A DNA stretch of 64,000 bases, from the NCBI GenBank assembly GCA_000720805.1, contig JODI01000003.1, positions 124,001-188,000 of the forward strand. The letters are read 5' to 3'. Below, piece after piece: positions 34,904-42,864 of the stretch; positions within the stretch are counted from its first letter, which is position 1, and each line of letters opens with the position of its first letter. The position numbers were made by a program, and so were the translations under genes. A model generated the notes under the pieces. It was not told the origin of the DNA, did not search any database, and was given only the letters and a program-made list of their open reading frames with translations. This DNA is from Streptomyces violaceoruber. GTDB lineage: Bacteria > Actinomycetota > Actinomycetes > Streptomycetales > Streptomycetaceae.

Positions 34904-36276
34904 CCGATCGCCTGCGCCGGCTCGTCGGACCGGCCGCGCGCCGAGTCGCTCACCCGGATCAGCAGCGCCACGATCGCCCAGTTGGTGACGACCGACGAGC
35001 CGCCCTGGGCCAGGAACGGCATCGCCATGCCGGTCAGCGGGATCAGGCCGGTCACCCCGCCCGCGATCACGAACACCTGGAGCGCCACGATCGAGGCCAG
35101 CCCGACGGCCAGCAGCCGGCCGAAGGGGTCCCGCAGACGTAGGCCCGCCCGGTAGCCGCGCTCCACCAGGAGGCCGTAGAGCAGGAAGATCGCCGACAGG
35201 CCTGCCAGGCCGAGCTCCTCGCCCGCCGTCGCCAGGATGAAGTCCGACTTGACGGCGAAGCCGATCAGGACGGAGTGGCCGAGGCCGAGGCCGGTGCCGA
35301 GGACACCGCCGGCGGCGAAGGCGAACAGGGACTGGGCGACCTGGTTCGGTCCCCGGCCCGCCTCGATGGAGGCGAAGGGGTGCAGCCAGTCCTGGACCCT
35401 GCTGTGCACATGCGGCTCCAGCCAGCCCACGGCGACCGCGCCCAGCGAGGCCAGCAGCAGGCCGACGGCGATCCAGCCGGTGCGGCCGGTGGCGACGTAG
35501 AGCAGGACGACGAAGAGACCGAAGAACAGCAGTGAGGTCCCCAGGTCGCGCTCCAGGATCAGCACCCCCACGCTCACCAGCCAGACGGCCACGATCGGGC
35601 CGAGGACCCGGCCGGTGGGCAACTGGATCCGCCTCAGCGGCCAGACCTGGCGGCCGGCGTACGCCAGCGCGTCGCGGTTGGCCGCCAGGTACGCGGCGAA
35701 GAACACCGCGAGCAGTACCTTCGCGAACTCGCCCGGCTGGATGGAGAACCCGGCGACGCGGATCCAGATCCGGGCGCCGTTCACCGCCGGGAAGAGGATC
35801 GGCAGGGCGAGCAGGACGAGAGCGGCGGCGACGCAGACGTACTGGTACCGGGTCAGGGCGCGATGGTCGCGCAGGAGGAGCACGACCACGATGAACAGGG
35901 CCACGCCGAGGGTGGACCACACGAGTTGGGTGGGCGCCGCCCGGTCGTACGGCGTCTCCAGGTCGAGCCGGTAGATCAGGACCAGGCCGAGCCCGTTGAG
36001 CAGGACGCCGATCGGCAGCAGCAGGGGATCGGCACAGGGGGCGCGCAGCCGTACCGCGACGTGCGCGAGCAGGGCCAGCACACCGAGCCCGGCGCCGTAG
36101 CCCGCGGCACCGGGCGGGACGGTGCCGTTCCTGGCGAGGCCGACCGCGCAGTACCCGTACACCGACAGCAGTACGGCGAGGACGATGAGGGCCAGTTCGA
36201 TGCCACGGCGTCGGGGGAGGCGCACGGCGGGCAGGGGCGGGTCCGCTGTCCGCACGGTGGTTCCGGCCTTGGTCAT
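34900..36276 (-). CDS. FtsW/RodA/SpoVE-family glycosyltransferase
   Basis: A 458-aa SEDS-family peptidoglycan polymerase with about ten to twelve membrane spans. Diagnostic pieces: LVLIYRLDLETPYDRAAPTQ near span 3, AGFSIQPGEFAKVLLAVFFA, and GGVTGLIPLTGMAMPFLAQG near the end; the conserved Asp sits in LERDLGTSLLFFG. It polymerises lipid II and works with the PBP gene that overlaps it. The histidine kinase gene lies 69 bases upstream on the same strand. Confidence 0.94.
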   Translation of the reverse strand: MTKAGTTVRTADPPLPAVRLPRRRGIELALIVLAVLLSVYGYCAVGLARNGTVPPGAAGYGAGLGVLALLAHVAVRLRAPCADPLLLPIGVLLNGLGLVLIYRLDLETPYDRAAPTQLVWSTLGVALFIVVVLLLRDHRALTRYQYVCVAAALVLLALPILFPAVNGARIWIRVAGFSIQPGEFAKVLLAVFFAAYLAANRDALAYAGRQVWPLRRIQLPTGRVLGPIVAVWLVSVGVLILERDLGTSLLFFGLFVVLLYVATGRTGWIAVGLLLASLGAVAVGWLEPHVHSRVQDWLHPFASIEAGRGPNQVAQSLFAFAAGGVLGTGLGLGHSVLIGFAVKSDFILATAGEELGLAGLSAIFLLYGLLVERGYRAGLRLRDPFGRLLAVGLASIVALQVFVIAGGVTGLIPLTGMAMPFLAQGGSSVVTNWAIVALLIRVSDSARGRSDEPAQAIG

Positions 36277-36345
36277 GTCCGGAACCTACCCAAATGCAAC
36301 GTCTTGTCTGCCTCCGTCATCCGCACCAGCGTGGCGCGGCCCTCG

Positions 36346-37587
36346 TCAGGGGGCCAGAGTCAGTTCGGCGATGGCTCCCCCGTCCGGCGCGTTGCGGAAG
36401 ACCAGCCTCGCGCCCAGCACCTCCGCCTGCCCGCACGCGATGGTCAGGCCGAGCCCGTGCCCCGTCGCACCGCCCTCCGTCCGGAACCGCTGCGGCCCGT
36501 GCTCCAGGAGGTACCGCGGATATCCGTCCCCGTGATCCCGCACGGTGACCGCGGCCCCGTCGACGGTCACCACCACCGGCCCCCGCCCGTGCCGGTGCGC
36601 GTTCGCCACCAGGTTCCCCAGCACCCGTTCCATCCGCCGCCGGTCCGTCTCCACGACCGCCTCCCGTACGACGACGACCTCCGTGTCGGTTCCCGACGCC
36701 CGCACCGTCCGCTCGGCCAGCGAGCCCAGCCGCTCGGTGTCCACGTCCAGCCGCTCCCGCCCGGTGTCCAGCCGGGAGATCTCCAGCAGGTCCTCGGTGA
36801 GCGTGCGCAGCGCCGCCACCCGGTCCCGGACCAGTTCCGTCGGCCGGCCCGGCGGCAGCAGTTCGGCCGCCGCGTGCAGACCGGTCAGCGGGGTGCGCAG
36901 CTCGTGCGCCACGTCCGCGGTGAAGCGCTGCTCGCTCAGCAGCTTGCCCTGCAGGGAGGCCGCCATGGAGTCCAGCGCGGCGGCCACCGCGGCCACCTCG
37001 TCCTGCGGCCGGCTCGGATCCTTCGTACGGGGGTCGCCGACCCGTGCGTCCAGGTCGCCGGCGCTGATCCGCCGGGCCACCTGCGCGGTGCTCTGCAGCC
37101 GCCGGGTCACCCGGGTCACCGCGACCGCGCCGACCAGCAGCGTCGCGCCGATCGCCAGCCCCGACGACCAGACGATCGAGCGGTCGAGTCCGTCGATGGT
37201 GCGCTTGCCCTGCGCGTAGTCGACCTCCACGGCCAGCACCCGGCCGCCGTCGACCGGGCCCGCCGCCCACATCGTGGGCTGCCCGAGGTGCTCGCCGACC
37301 ATCGTGCCGTGCTCCCCGGCCGCCGCCAGTTCCCGCAGCGGCTCGGGCAGGTCCGGGGGATCGACTCCGGCGCCCGGTGCCGGCGTCTCCCCGGCCTCGA
37401 ACGCCGCCGTCGCTTCCGTCAGCCGGCTCAGGGCCAGGTCACGGGCCTGCCCGACGGTCTGGTTCGTCACCGACACATGGACGAGGACGCCGAGCAGCGC
37501 GGCCAGCGCACAGCACATCACGGTGATGAAGACCGCGGCTTTCGCGGCGAGCGTGCCGGCCCACCGGGGCAGCGCGGGCCGTCTCAT
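36346..37587 (-). CDS. sensor histidine kinase lacking an adjacent response regulator
   Basis: A 413-aa membrane kinase. Spans at about 18-38 and 141-160 enclose an extracytoplasmic sensor region of about 100 residues; HAMP follows, then the DHp box TADVAHELRTPLTGLHAAAE (His about 228), N-box VLGNLVANAHRHGRG, G1 VRDHGDGYP, and G2 GGATGHGLGLTIACGQAEVL. The start overlaps the lipoprotein stop by 4 nt (ATGA). No receiver-domain gene is nearby, so the partner is elsewhere. Its position between a lipoprotein and FtsW/PBP suggests it watches the envelope; that is inference. Confidence 0.9.
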   Translation of the reverse strand: MRRPALPRWAGTLAAKAAVFITVMCCALAALLGVLVHVSVTNQTVGQARDLALSRLTEATAAFEAGETPAPGAGVDPPDLPEPLRELAAAGEHGTMVGEHLGQPTMWAAGPVDGGRVLAVEVDYAQGKRTIDGLDRSIVWSSGLAIGATLLVGAVAVTRVTRRLQSTAQVARRISAGDLDARVGDPRTKDPSRPQDEVAAVAAALDSMAASLQGKLLSEQRFTADVAHELRTPLTGLHAAAELLPPGRPTELVRDRVAALRTLTEDLLEISRLDTGRERLDVDTERLGSLAERTVRASGTDTEVVVVREAVVETDRRRMERVLGNLVANAHRHGRGPVVVTVDGAAVTVRDHGDGYPRYLLEHGPQRFRTEGGATGHGLGLTIACGQAEVLGARLVFRNAPDGGAIAELTLAP

Positions 37588-38381
37588 GGACCACTCGCCG
37601 AAGGGGACACCGAGGGCGAGGGACGGGGCGGGACCGAGGGCGAGGACCGGGGCGGGACCGAGGGCGAGGACCGAGGCGGGACCGAGGGCGAAGCCGATCG
37701 GTGCTTCGCGCCGTTCCGCGCCCCCGTGCGCAGCATCTCGTCGTGGGTGAGCAGCATGACGCGCTGGTCCGGGTCCCAGGTCCACTGGAAGCGGTACTCG
37801 TAGCCCGCGATGTCGGACGGCGAACGGATGATCACGGATCGCCCGGCCAGCTCCACCCCGGTCACCGCGTCGTCGTTGGACATGACCTGGACCAGCCGGC
37901 CCGACTCGAAGGTGTACACGCGCACCGCCGTCTGGTTGCCGGGCAGCAGCCGGAACCCCAGGGTCAGATCGTCCCGTCCGTCGCCGGTGAGGTCGCGGTA
38001 GTACGGCGTCAGGACGGGGCACCGGCCGTGTGCCACCCCGTCGGCGCAGTCGGCCATCCGGCGGGCGGTCTCGTAGTACGTGGCCTTGCCGCCGGTGTAC
38101 TCGTCGGGGTGCTGGGCGAGCTCCGCCCGGACGACGGCCACCGGGTTCACCTTGTGGATGTCGTCCCCCGGGGCCGTGACGCCCCGCATGAGCTCGGCCC
38201 CGCCGTCGTCGTAGTCCCAGGCCGGGCTGGAGGCGGGCGCCAGATCCGGCCACAGCCGGTCCGGGCTCATCGCGGTCGGCGTCGGACCCGCCCCGCGCAG
38301 CGCGCCGGTGTCGCCGCAGGCCGCCAGGGTCGCCAGCAGCAGGCCGACGGCGGCGGCGGTGCGGATGCGCGGGGCGGACAC
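37584..38381 (-). CDS. secreted lipoprotein with FG-GAP/VCBS-like motif
   Basis: A 265-aa lipoprotein. Signal peptide with lipobox LAAC, lipidated Cys at about 22. The mature part includes a Ca-binding-type repeat, YYRDLTGDGRDDLTLGFRLL, and a beta-rich domain with YTFESGRLVQVMSNDDAVTG. The C-terminal 40 residues are a Ser/Pro/Arg repeat (SPSVPPRS units) encoded by a 24-bp tandem repeat. GTG 38381 has AGGAG 4-5 nt upstream. It is coupled by overlap to the histidine kinase, so it may be that kinase's extracytoplasmic partner. Not otherwise recognised. Confidence 0.83.
   Translation of the reverse strand: MSAPRIRTAAAVGLLLATLAACGDTGALRGAGPTPTAMSPDRLWPDLAPASSPAWDYDDGGAELMRGVTAPGDDIHKVNPVAVVRAELAQHPDEYTGGKATYYETARRMADCADGVAHGRCPVLTPYYRDLTGDGRDDLTLGFRLLPGNQTAVRVYTFESGRLVQVMSNDDAVTGVELAGRSVIIRSPSDIAGYEYRFQWTWDPDQRVMLLTHDEMLRTGARNGAKHRSASPSVPPRSSPSVPPRSSPSVPPRPSPSVSPSASGP
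37609..37693 (-). repeat. 24-bp tandem repeat in the lipoprotein C-terminus
   Basis: About 3.5 units of 24 bp (37609-37632, 37633-37656, 37657-37680, then a partial unit), with one or two base differences. As 24 is a multiple of 3, unit number can change without breaking the reading frame; each unit adds eight residues (Pro-Ser-Val-Pro-Pro-Arg-Ser-Ser type). Confidence 0.85.
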
Positions 38382-38446
38382 GGTACTCCTGCGGTTCGGG
38401 GCGGGACGGAATGCGGCAGGGCGGCCCCAACGGCGGGCAGAAACGA

Positions 38447-38953
38447 TTACTCGGTGAGCTCCTCCAGCAGCCGTGCCGTCGGCAGCCCCGCCTTCAGGTA
38501 CTCGACGAACAGCTCGTTGTGCAGTGCCCAGGGCGAGCGACGGGACCGTATCAGCCCGATCGCCTCGTCCGCGGAGCGCCCCTGGCGGATCAGGGCGTGC
38601 GCGACGACCAGTCCGGAGCGGTTGTACCCGTGATAGCAGCGGACGAGGACCGTGCGGCCCTCGTCCAGCGCGTCGCACGCGGCCCTGGCCAGCCGGATCA
38701 CCCCGGCGAGCTGGGTACCGTCCAGCGGCCCGTCGGGAATCGGCCACACATGGTGCTCCACGCCCGGATCCGGCCCGTGCCCCGGCAGCCTCAGCAGCGT
38801 CTGCACGACATCGAACTCGTTGTGCACGAAGGCGAACTCGACCTGTCCCGGACGGCTCCTGAACTCGTGCCCGCCCATCCACAGACCGGGCACGATCTCG
38901 CTCCACGCACTGTCCGGAGCGGGCACGTCGGGTTGCTTCCTGCGCGTTCGCAA
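38447..38953 (-). CDS. dual-specificity-type protein phosphatase
   Basis: A 168-aa cysteine phosphatase. The P-loop CX5R motif is VRCYHGYNRSGLVVAHALI (Cys about 104), preceded by DEGRTVL and a general-acid candidate in VWPIPDGPLDG. N-terminal part: SEIVPGLWMGGHEF. TTG 38953 was chosen because GGGGAGG lies 5 nt before it; an ATG at 39088 would overlap the start of the divergent gene and adds unconserved sequence. It heads the envelope gene group on the minus strand (66 bases before the lipoprotein), which may be its context. Substrate unknown. Confidence 0.82.
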   Translation of the reverse strand: MRTRRKQPDVPAPDSAWSEIVPGLWMGGHEFRSRPGQVEFAFVHNEFDVVQTLLRLPGHGPDPGVEHHVWPIPDGPLDGTQLAGVIRLARAACDALDEGRTVLVRCYHGYNRSGLVVAHALIRQGRSADEAIGLIRSRRSPWALHNELFVEYLKAGLPTARLLEELTE

Positions 38954-39086
38954 CGGCGCCTCCCCAAGCCCCTGCCAACTCACACCACGGCCGACAGAAC
39001 CTACCCGGGTCAACTCCTCCTCAAAGGTAACCGCCGCCTTGCGACGGGAGCGCCTCGCCTGTTCCCATGGTCGGGGGTGATGGCGC

Positions 39087-39893
39087 ATGAGCGGACTACG
39101 CGTCGTACCGACCTGGCGGCACGGTCAGGAACGGCTCTACGTCTGCCTCACGGACGGCAGGAACATCGCCTGGTACGACCGTGAGGCAGCCCGGATCAAC
39201 CTGCTCAGCGAGGACCGCGAACAGGACGTCCTCGACGTGCTGGGCCCCTTCCTGACCGGGCCCGTGGCCGTGGGCCCGCCCCCGGTCCCGACCCCCGCCG
39301 AACTGGCCCGGCTCGCCCTGCACCCGGACGACGACCTTGCGCCCAACCGCCCCGGCGAGGCGCTCCTGGTCGCCCTCGACCGGGAGCCGGGTCCCGCCCG
39401 CCGGCTGCGCCCCGACCCGCGCCGCCGGGCCCTCATGGCCGAGCAGGCGGTGGGGGAGGCGCTGGACCGGCTGGACGGCGCCGGCTGGCACACCCTGCAC
39501 TCGATCCCGCTGCCCGGCGGCGACCGGGTGCACCACCTGGCCATCGGCCCGGGCGGACTGTTCGCCGTCCACACGCTGTACGCCCGCAAGCAGCGGGTCA
39601 CCGTCGCCGGCCCGATGGTCGCCCTGGGCCGCCGCGACCCGCTCCCGCTGCTGCGGCGGGTCCGCGCCGACGCCGACCGCGCCTCCTATGCCCTGACGGC
39701 CGAGGTCCGCCCGGTCCTGGCCCTCGTCGGCCCCACGGACGTGACGGTGACCGTGCCCCTGCGCGAGGCCCGGGTCCTGACCGACGCGGAGATCGAGGGG
39801 CTGGCCCGCACCGGAGGGGTCCTGAAGCCGGCGGACGTGGAGGCGCTGCACGCGATGGCGCGGGACCGGCGGACGTGGACCTCCGGCGGGTGA
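39087..39893 (+). CDS. NERD-like domain protein
   Basis: A 268-aa protein. The N-terminal 90 residues contain WRHGQERLYVCLTDGRNIAW and are unassigned; the middle (about 105-215) resembles the nuclease-related domain, with AEQAVGEALDRLDGAGWHTL, VHHLAIGPGGLFAVHTLYAR and a Lys-Gln-Arg that follows. Catalytic residues look changed: the usual Asp-His of NERD is His-His and the ExK position reads HTL. It may therefore bind rather than cut DNA. Its 3' end is duplicated downstream. Convergent with ligD. Confidence 0.75.
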   Translation: MSGLRVVPTWRHGQERLYVCLTDGRNIAWYDREAARINLLSEDREQDVLDVLGPFLTGPVAVGPPPVPTPAELARLALHPDDDLAPNRPGEALLVALDREPGPARRLRPDPRRRALMAEQAVGEALDRLDGAGWHTLHSIPLPGGDRVHHLAIGPGGLFAVHTLYARKQRVTVAGPMVALGRRDPLPLLRRVRADADRASYALTAEVRPVLALVGPTDVTVTVPLREARVLTDAEIEGLARTGGVLKPADVEALHAMARDRRTWTSGG

Positions 39894-39981
39894 GCTGTTC
39901 GGGGCGCGGGCCGGCTGGGGCGGCGGCGGACGTGGACCTCCGGCGGGTGAGCTGTTCGGGGCGCGGGCCGGCTGGGGCGGC
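39867..39981. repeat. 57-bp tandem duplication over the NERD gene end
   Basis: Two identical 57-bp copies (39867-39923 and 39924-39980). The first contains the last nine codons and stop of the NERD-like gene, so the second is a silent copy of the gene end. The length is a multiple of three. Confidence 0.9.
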
Positions 39982-40050
39982 CGTCGCGTCGCGGGCGACC
40001 GGGTGGTCGTACGGCGATGAGGGCGCCCCGGTCACCGGTGGCTGTCGTGT

Positions 40051-40109
40051 TCAGGGTGTTCAGGGCAGCTCAGGGTGTTCAGGGCAGTGCAGGGCAGTTC
40101 AGGGCAGTG
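40051..40109. repeat. short tandem repeats at the ligD 3' end
   Basis: Two units of about 19-20 bp built from TCAGGGTGTT and CAGGGCAG, followed by three more CAGGGCAGT units of 10 bp. The run enters the last codons of the minus-strand LigD polymerase gene, whose stop (TCA on this strand, 40099-40101) lies inside a unit. Confidence 0.75.
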
Positions 40110-40980
40110 ATCCCGCGCGGTCCGTGTCGAGCAGCGGGGCCAGCAGGTCGCCGTGGTCCTGGACGCGGGGAGCGATGTCCGGTGCCTGGAAGGCCAGCTG
40201 GGCGGGCGTGCCGCACTCCTCGACCTCCGTCCAGGTGACCGGTGCCGAGACCAGGGGCTCGGTCCGGGCCCGCAGGGTGTAGGGCGTGGCCGTGGTCTTG
40301 CGGGCGGCGTTCTGGCTCCAGTCGACGAACACCTTCCCGGGCCTCAGGCTCCGCGTCATCCGGTGGACCACCAGCCGGGGCATCGCCCGCTCCGCCTCCA
40401 CCGCCAGCTGCTTGGCGTACTCGGACACCGCCTCGGACGACGCTCCCCGCACCGCCGCCAGCAGGTGCAGCCCCTTGGAGCCGGCGGTCTTCGGGTGCGC
40501 CTCGATGCCGTCCGCCGCGAGCCGTTCCCGCAGCCAGAGAGCCACTTCGCAGCACTCGACGATCGTCGCGGGCGTCCCGGGGTCGAGGTCGAGGACCAGC
40601 CGGTCGGCCTCGCCGGGGGAGTCGACCAGCCACTGGTGGGTGTGGAACTCGGTGACCAGGTTCGCCGCCCACATCAGGCTCGCCAGGTCCTGCACCAACA
40701 CCATCCGGGCCGGCCCCTCCGAGCGGGGCACCTCGGCGGTGGTGACCCAGTCGGGCGTACCCGGAGGGACGTTCTTGGCGAAGAACACCTGGCCCTCGGG
40801 TCCGTCCGGATACCGCAGGAAGGACACCGGCCGGTCACGCAGATGGGGCAGCAGGACCTGGGCGGTCGTGGCGTAGTAGTGCAGCACCTCGCCCTTGGTG
40901 AAGCCGGTCGCGGGATACAGCACCTTCTCCAGATTGCTGAGCGCGAGCCTTCGCCCCTCCACCTCTGTGATCGGCGTCAT
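40099..40980 (-). CDS. ligD: LigD-type DNA polymerase/primase (NHEJ Pol domain)
   Basis: A 293-aa stand-alone polymerase domain of the archaeo-eukaryotic primase fold. Start: RRLALSNLEKVLYPATGFTK; PVSFLRYPDGPEGQVFFAKN; catalytic Asp pair in ADRLVLDLDPGTPATIVECC; HPKTAGSKGLHLLAAV; KVFVDWSQNAARKTTATPYT; end APVTWTEVEECG. It fills gaps and adds nucleotides at breaks held by Ku. No ligase or 3'-phosphoesterase domain is present, so a separate ATP ligase is needed, as in many Streptomyces. Divergent from ku across 72 bases, likely a shared promoter region. Confidence 0.94.
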   Translation of the reverse strand: MTPITEVEGRRLALSNLEKVLYPATGFTKGEVLHYYATTAQVLLPHLRDRPVSFLRYPDGPEGQVFFAKNVPPGTPDWVTTAEVPRSEGPARMVLVQDLASLMWAANLVTEFHTHQWLVDSPGEADRLVLDLDPGTPATIVECCEVALWLRERLAADGIEAHPKTAGSKGLHLLAAVRGASSEAVSEYAKQLAVEAERAMPRLVVHRMTRSLRPGKVFVDWSQNAARKTTATPYTLRARTEPLVSAPVTWTEVEECGTPAQLAFQAPDIAPRVQDHGDLLAPLLDTDRAGSLP

Positions 40981-41052
40981 ACGATGAGAATCCCAGACAT
41001 TTGACTGAAAATGGATGTGTCTCATCGCAAACCGATCGAAAGGGTGCTGCAC

Positions 41053-42156
41053 GTGCGATCCATCTGGAACGGCGCCATCTCGTTCGGCCTGGTCAGCATC
41101 CCGATCAAGCTGGTCAACGCGACCGAGAGCCACTCGATCTCCTTCCGCCAGATCCACAGCGAGGACGGCGGCCGGATCCGCTACCGCAAGGTGTGCGAAC
41201 TGGAGGACCGAGAGGTCACCCAGGCCGAGATCGGCAAGGGCTACGAGGACGCGGACGGCACGATCATCCCGATCACCGACGAGGACCTGTCCCATCTGCC
41301 GCTGCCCACGGCCAAGACGATCGAGATCGTGGCCTTCGTACCGGCCGACCGGATCGACCCGCTCCAGATGGACGCCGCGTACTACCTCGCGGCGGGCGGC
41401 GCCCCGGCCGCCAAGCCGTACACCCTGCTGCGCGAGGCGCTCAAGCGCAGCCAGAAGGTGGCCATCGCCAAATACGCGCTCCGCGGCCGGGAACGCCTCG
41501 GGATGCTGCGCGTGGTCGGCGACGCCATCGCCCTGCACGGACTGCTGTGGCCGGACGAGGTCCGCGCCCCCGAGGGCCTCGCCCCCGACACCAAGGTCAC
41601 CGTCAACGACAAGGAACTCGACCTCGCGGACGCCCTGATGGACACCCTCGGGGAGATCGACCTGGACGACCTGCACGACGAGTACCGCGAGGCCCTGGAG
41701 GAGGTCGTCGCCGCGAAGGCCGCCGGCGAGGCCCCGCCCGAGTCGCCCGAACCGGCCCGGGGCGGCAAGGTCCTCGACCTGATGGCGGCCCTGGAGAAGA
41801 GCGTGCGGGACGCGAAGGAGTCCCGGGGCGAGGGGGCGGCCGGGCAGGCCCAGGAGACCGGGGAGGCCGGGGAGGCCGAGGCGCACGGGGAGGTCAGACG
41901 GCTGCCGGCCCGGAAGTCGGCGCGGGCCGCGCCCAAGCAGGCGGGCGGCAAGAAGTCGACGGCGTCCGCCGCGAAGAAGACCGCCGGCAAGAAGACGACG
42001 GCCAAGAAGTCGACGGCGACGGCGAAGTCGGCACAGGGCGCGAAGAAGAGCGCGTCGGCCAAGAGCACGGCGTCGTCGAAGAGTACGGCGTCGGCGAAGA
42101 GCACCGCCAAGAAGACCCCGGCGAAGAAGACGGCGTCCCGCAAACGGACCGCGTGA
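41053..42156 (+). CDS. ku: non-homologous end joining protein Ku
   Basis: Homodimeric ring that binds DNA ends; 367 aa. Core (about 1-255): RSIWNGAISFGLVSIPIKLV, HSEDGGRIRYRKVCELEDRE, YYLAAGGAPAAKPYTLLREA and RLGMLRVVGDAIALHGLLWP. The C-terminal extension (about 270-367) is Lys/Ala/Ser/Thr-rich, with repeated AKKST-type units resembling histone H1 tails, known in actinobacterial Ku to aid DNA binding. GTG 41053 was chosen, with GAAAGGG before it; a longer start at 41011 adds unconserved residues. Divergent from the LigD-type polymerase. Confidence 0.95.
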   Translation: MRSIWNGAISFGLVSIPIKLVNATESHSISFRQIHSEDGGRIRYRKVCELEDREVTQAEIGKGYEDADGTIIPITDEDLSHLPLPTAKTIEIVAFVPADRIDPLQMDAAYYLAAGGAPAAKPYTLLREALKRSQKVAIAKYALRGRERLGMLRVVGDAIALHGLLWPDEVRAPEGLAPDTKVTVNDKELDLADALMDTLGEIDLDDLHDEYREALEEVVAAKAAGEAPPESPEPARGGKVLDLMAALEKSVRDAKESRGEGAAGQAQETGEAGEAEAHGEVRRLPARKSARAAPKQAGGKKSTASAAKKTAGKKTTAKKSTATAKSAQGAKKSASAKSTASSKSTASAKSTAKKTPAKKTASRKRTA

Positions 42157-42240
42157 CCTGCGTACCGCGTGACTGCGCACCGCGTCGGCGGCGTGCCCGT
42201 GGCCGCAGGTCCCGGCAGCCCGTCGAGTGCTGTCGTCCCG

Positions 42241-42741
42241 TCAGCCGAGGACCTTGGCGGACTCGATGACCACCGACTGGGTGGGTACGTCCTGGTGGCC
42301 GCGGCTGGTGCCGGTGCGCACCTTCTTGATCTGGTCGACGACGTCCTGGCCCTCGGTGACCCGGCCGAAGACGGTGTAGCCCCAGCCGCGCGCGTCCTTC
42401 GACGTGTGGTTGAGGAACTCGTTGTCGGAGACGTTGACGAAGAACTGCGCGGTCGCCGAGTGCGGGTCGCCGGTGCGCGCCATCGCCACGGTGTACGCGG
42501 TGTTCTTCAGGCCGTTGTCGGCCTCGTTCGGGATCGGCGCCAGCGTCGGCTTCTGCGCCATCTCCGCGGTGAAACCACCGCCCTGCACCATGAAGCCGTC
42601 GATCACGCGGTGGAAGATCGTGCCGTCGTAGTGTCCGTTCCGGACGTACGTCAGGAAGTTCTCGACGGTCTTGGGGGCCTCGGCATCGTTGAGTTCAAGA
42701 ACGATACGGCCGAAGTTCGTGGTCAGCTCGACCCTGGACAT
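42241..42741 (-). CDS. cyclophilin-type peptidyl-prolyl cis-trans isomerase
   Basis: A cytoplasmic cyclophilin of 166 aa that speeds proline isomerisation. It has [20 protein letters not shown], the catalytic Arg in [17 protein letters not shown], and [14 protein letters not shown]. It resembles the short bacterial PpiB class ([18 protein letters not shown]). ATG 42741 has AAAGGGA before it, and no signal peptide is present. Monocistronic as far as seen. Confidence 0.95.
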   Translation of the reverse strand: MSRVELTTNFGRIVLELNDAEAPKTVENFLTYVRNGHYDGTIFHRVIDGFMVQGGGFTAEMAQKPTLAPIPNEADNGLKNTAYTVAMARTGDPHSATAQFFVNVSDNEFLNHTSKDARGWGYTVFGRVTEGQDVVDQIKKVRTGTSRGHQDVPTQSVVIESAKVLG

Positions 42742-42864
42742 GGAATACGTCCCTTTCTGGCGGGGGTTTGGCCGCAGCATCTTGTCACACGGCCCCTTTC
42801 CCGCCGGTGGACCGGGCCGACCGGGGCACGGGGGGCCGCCGGGGCCGACCGGGCCGACCGGGCG

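Noticed and set aside
33446..35920. Single 824-codon frame covering both PBP and part of ftsW
   Set aside because: The first half is out-of-frame ftsW sequence; the real PBP starts at 34903, with a membrane anchor and 4-nt overlap.
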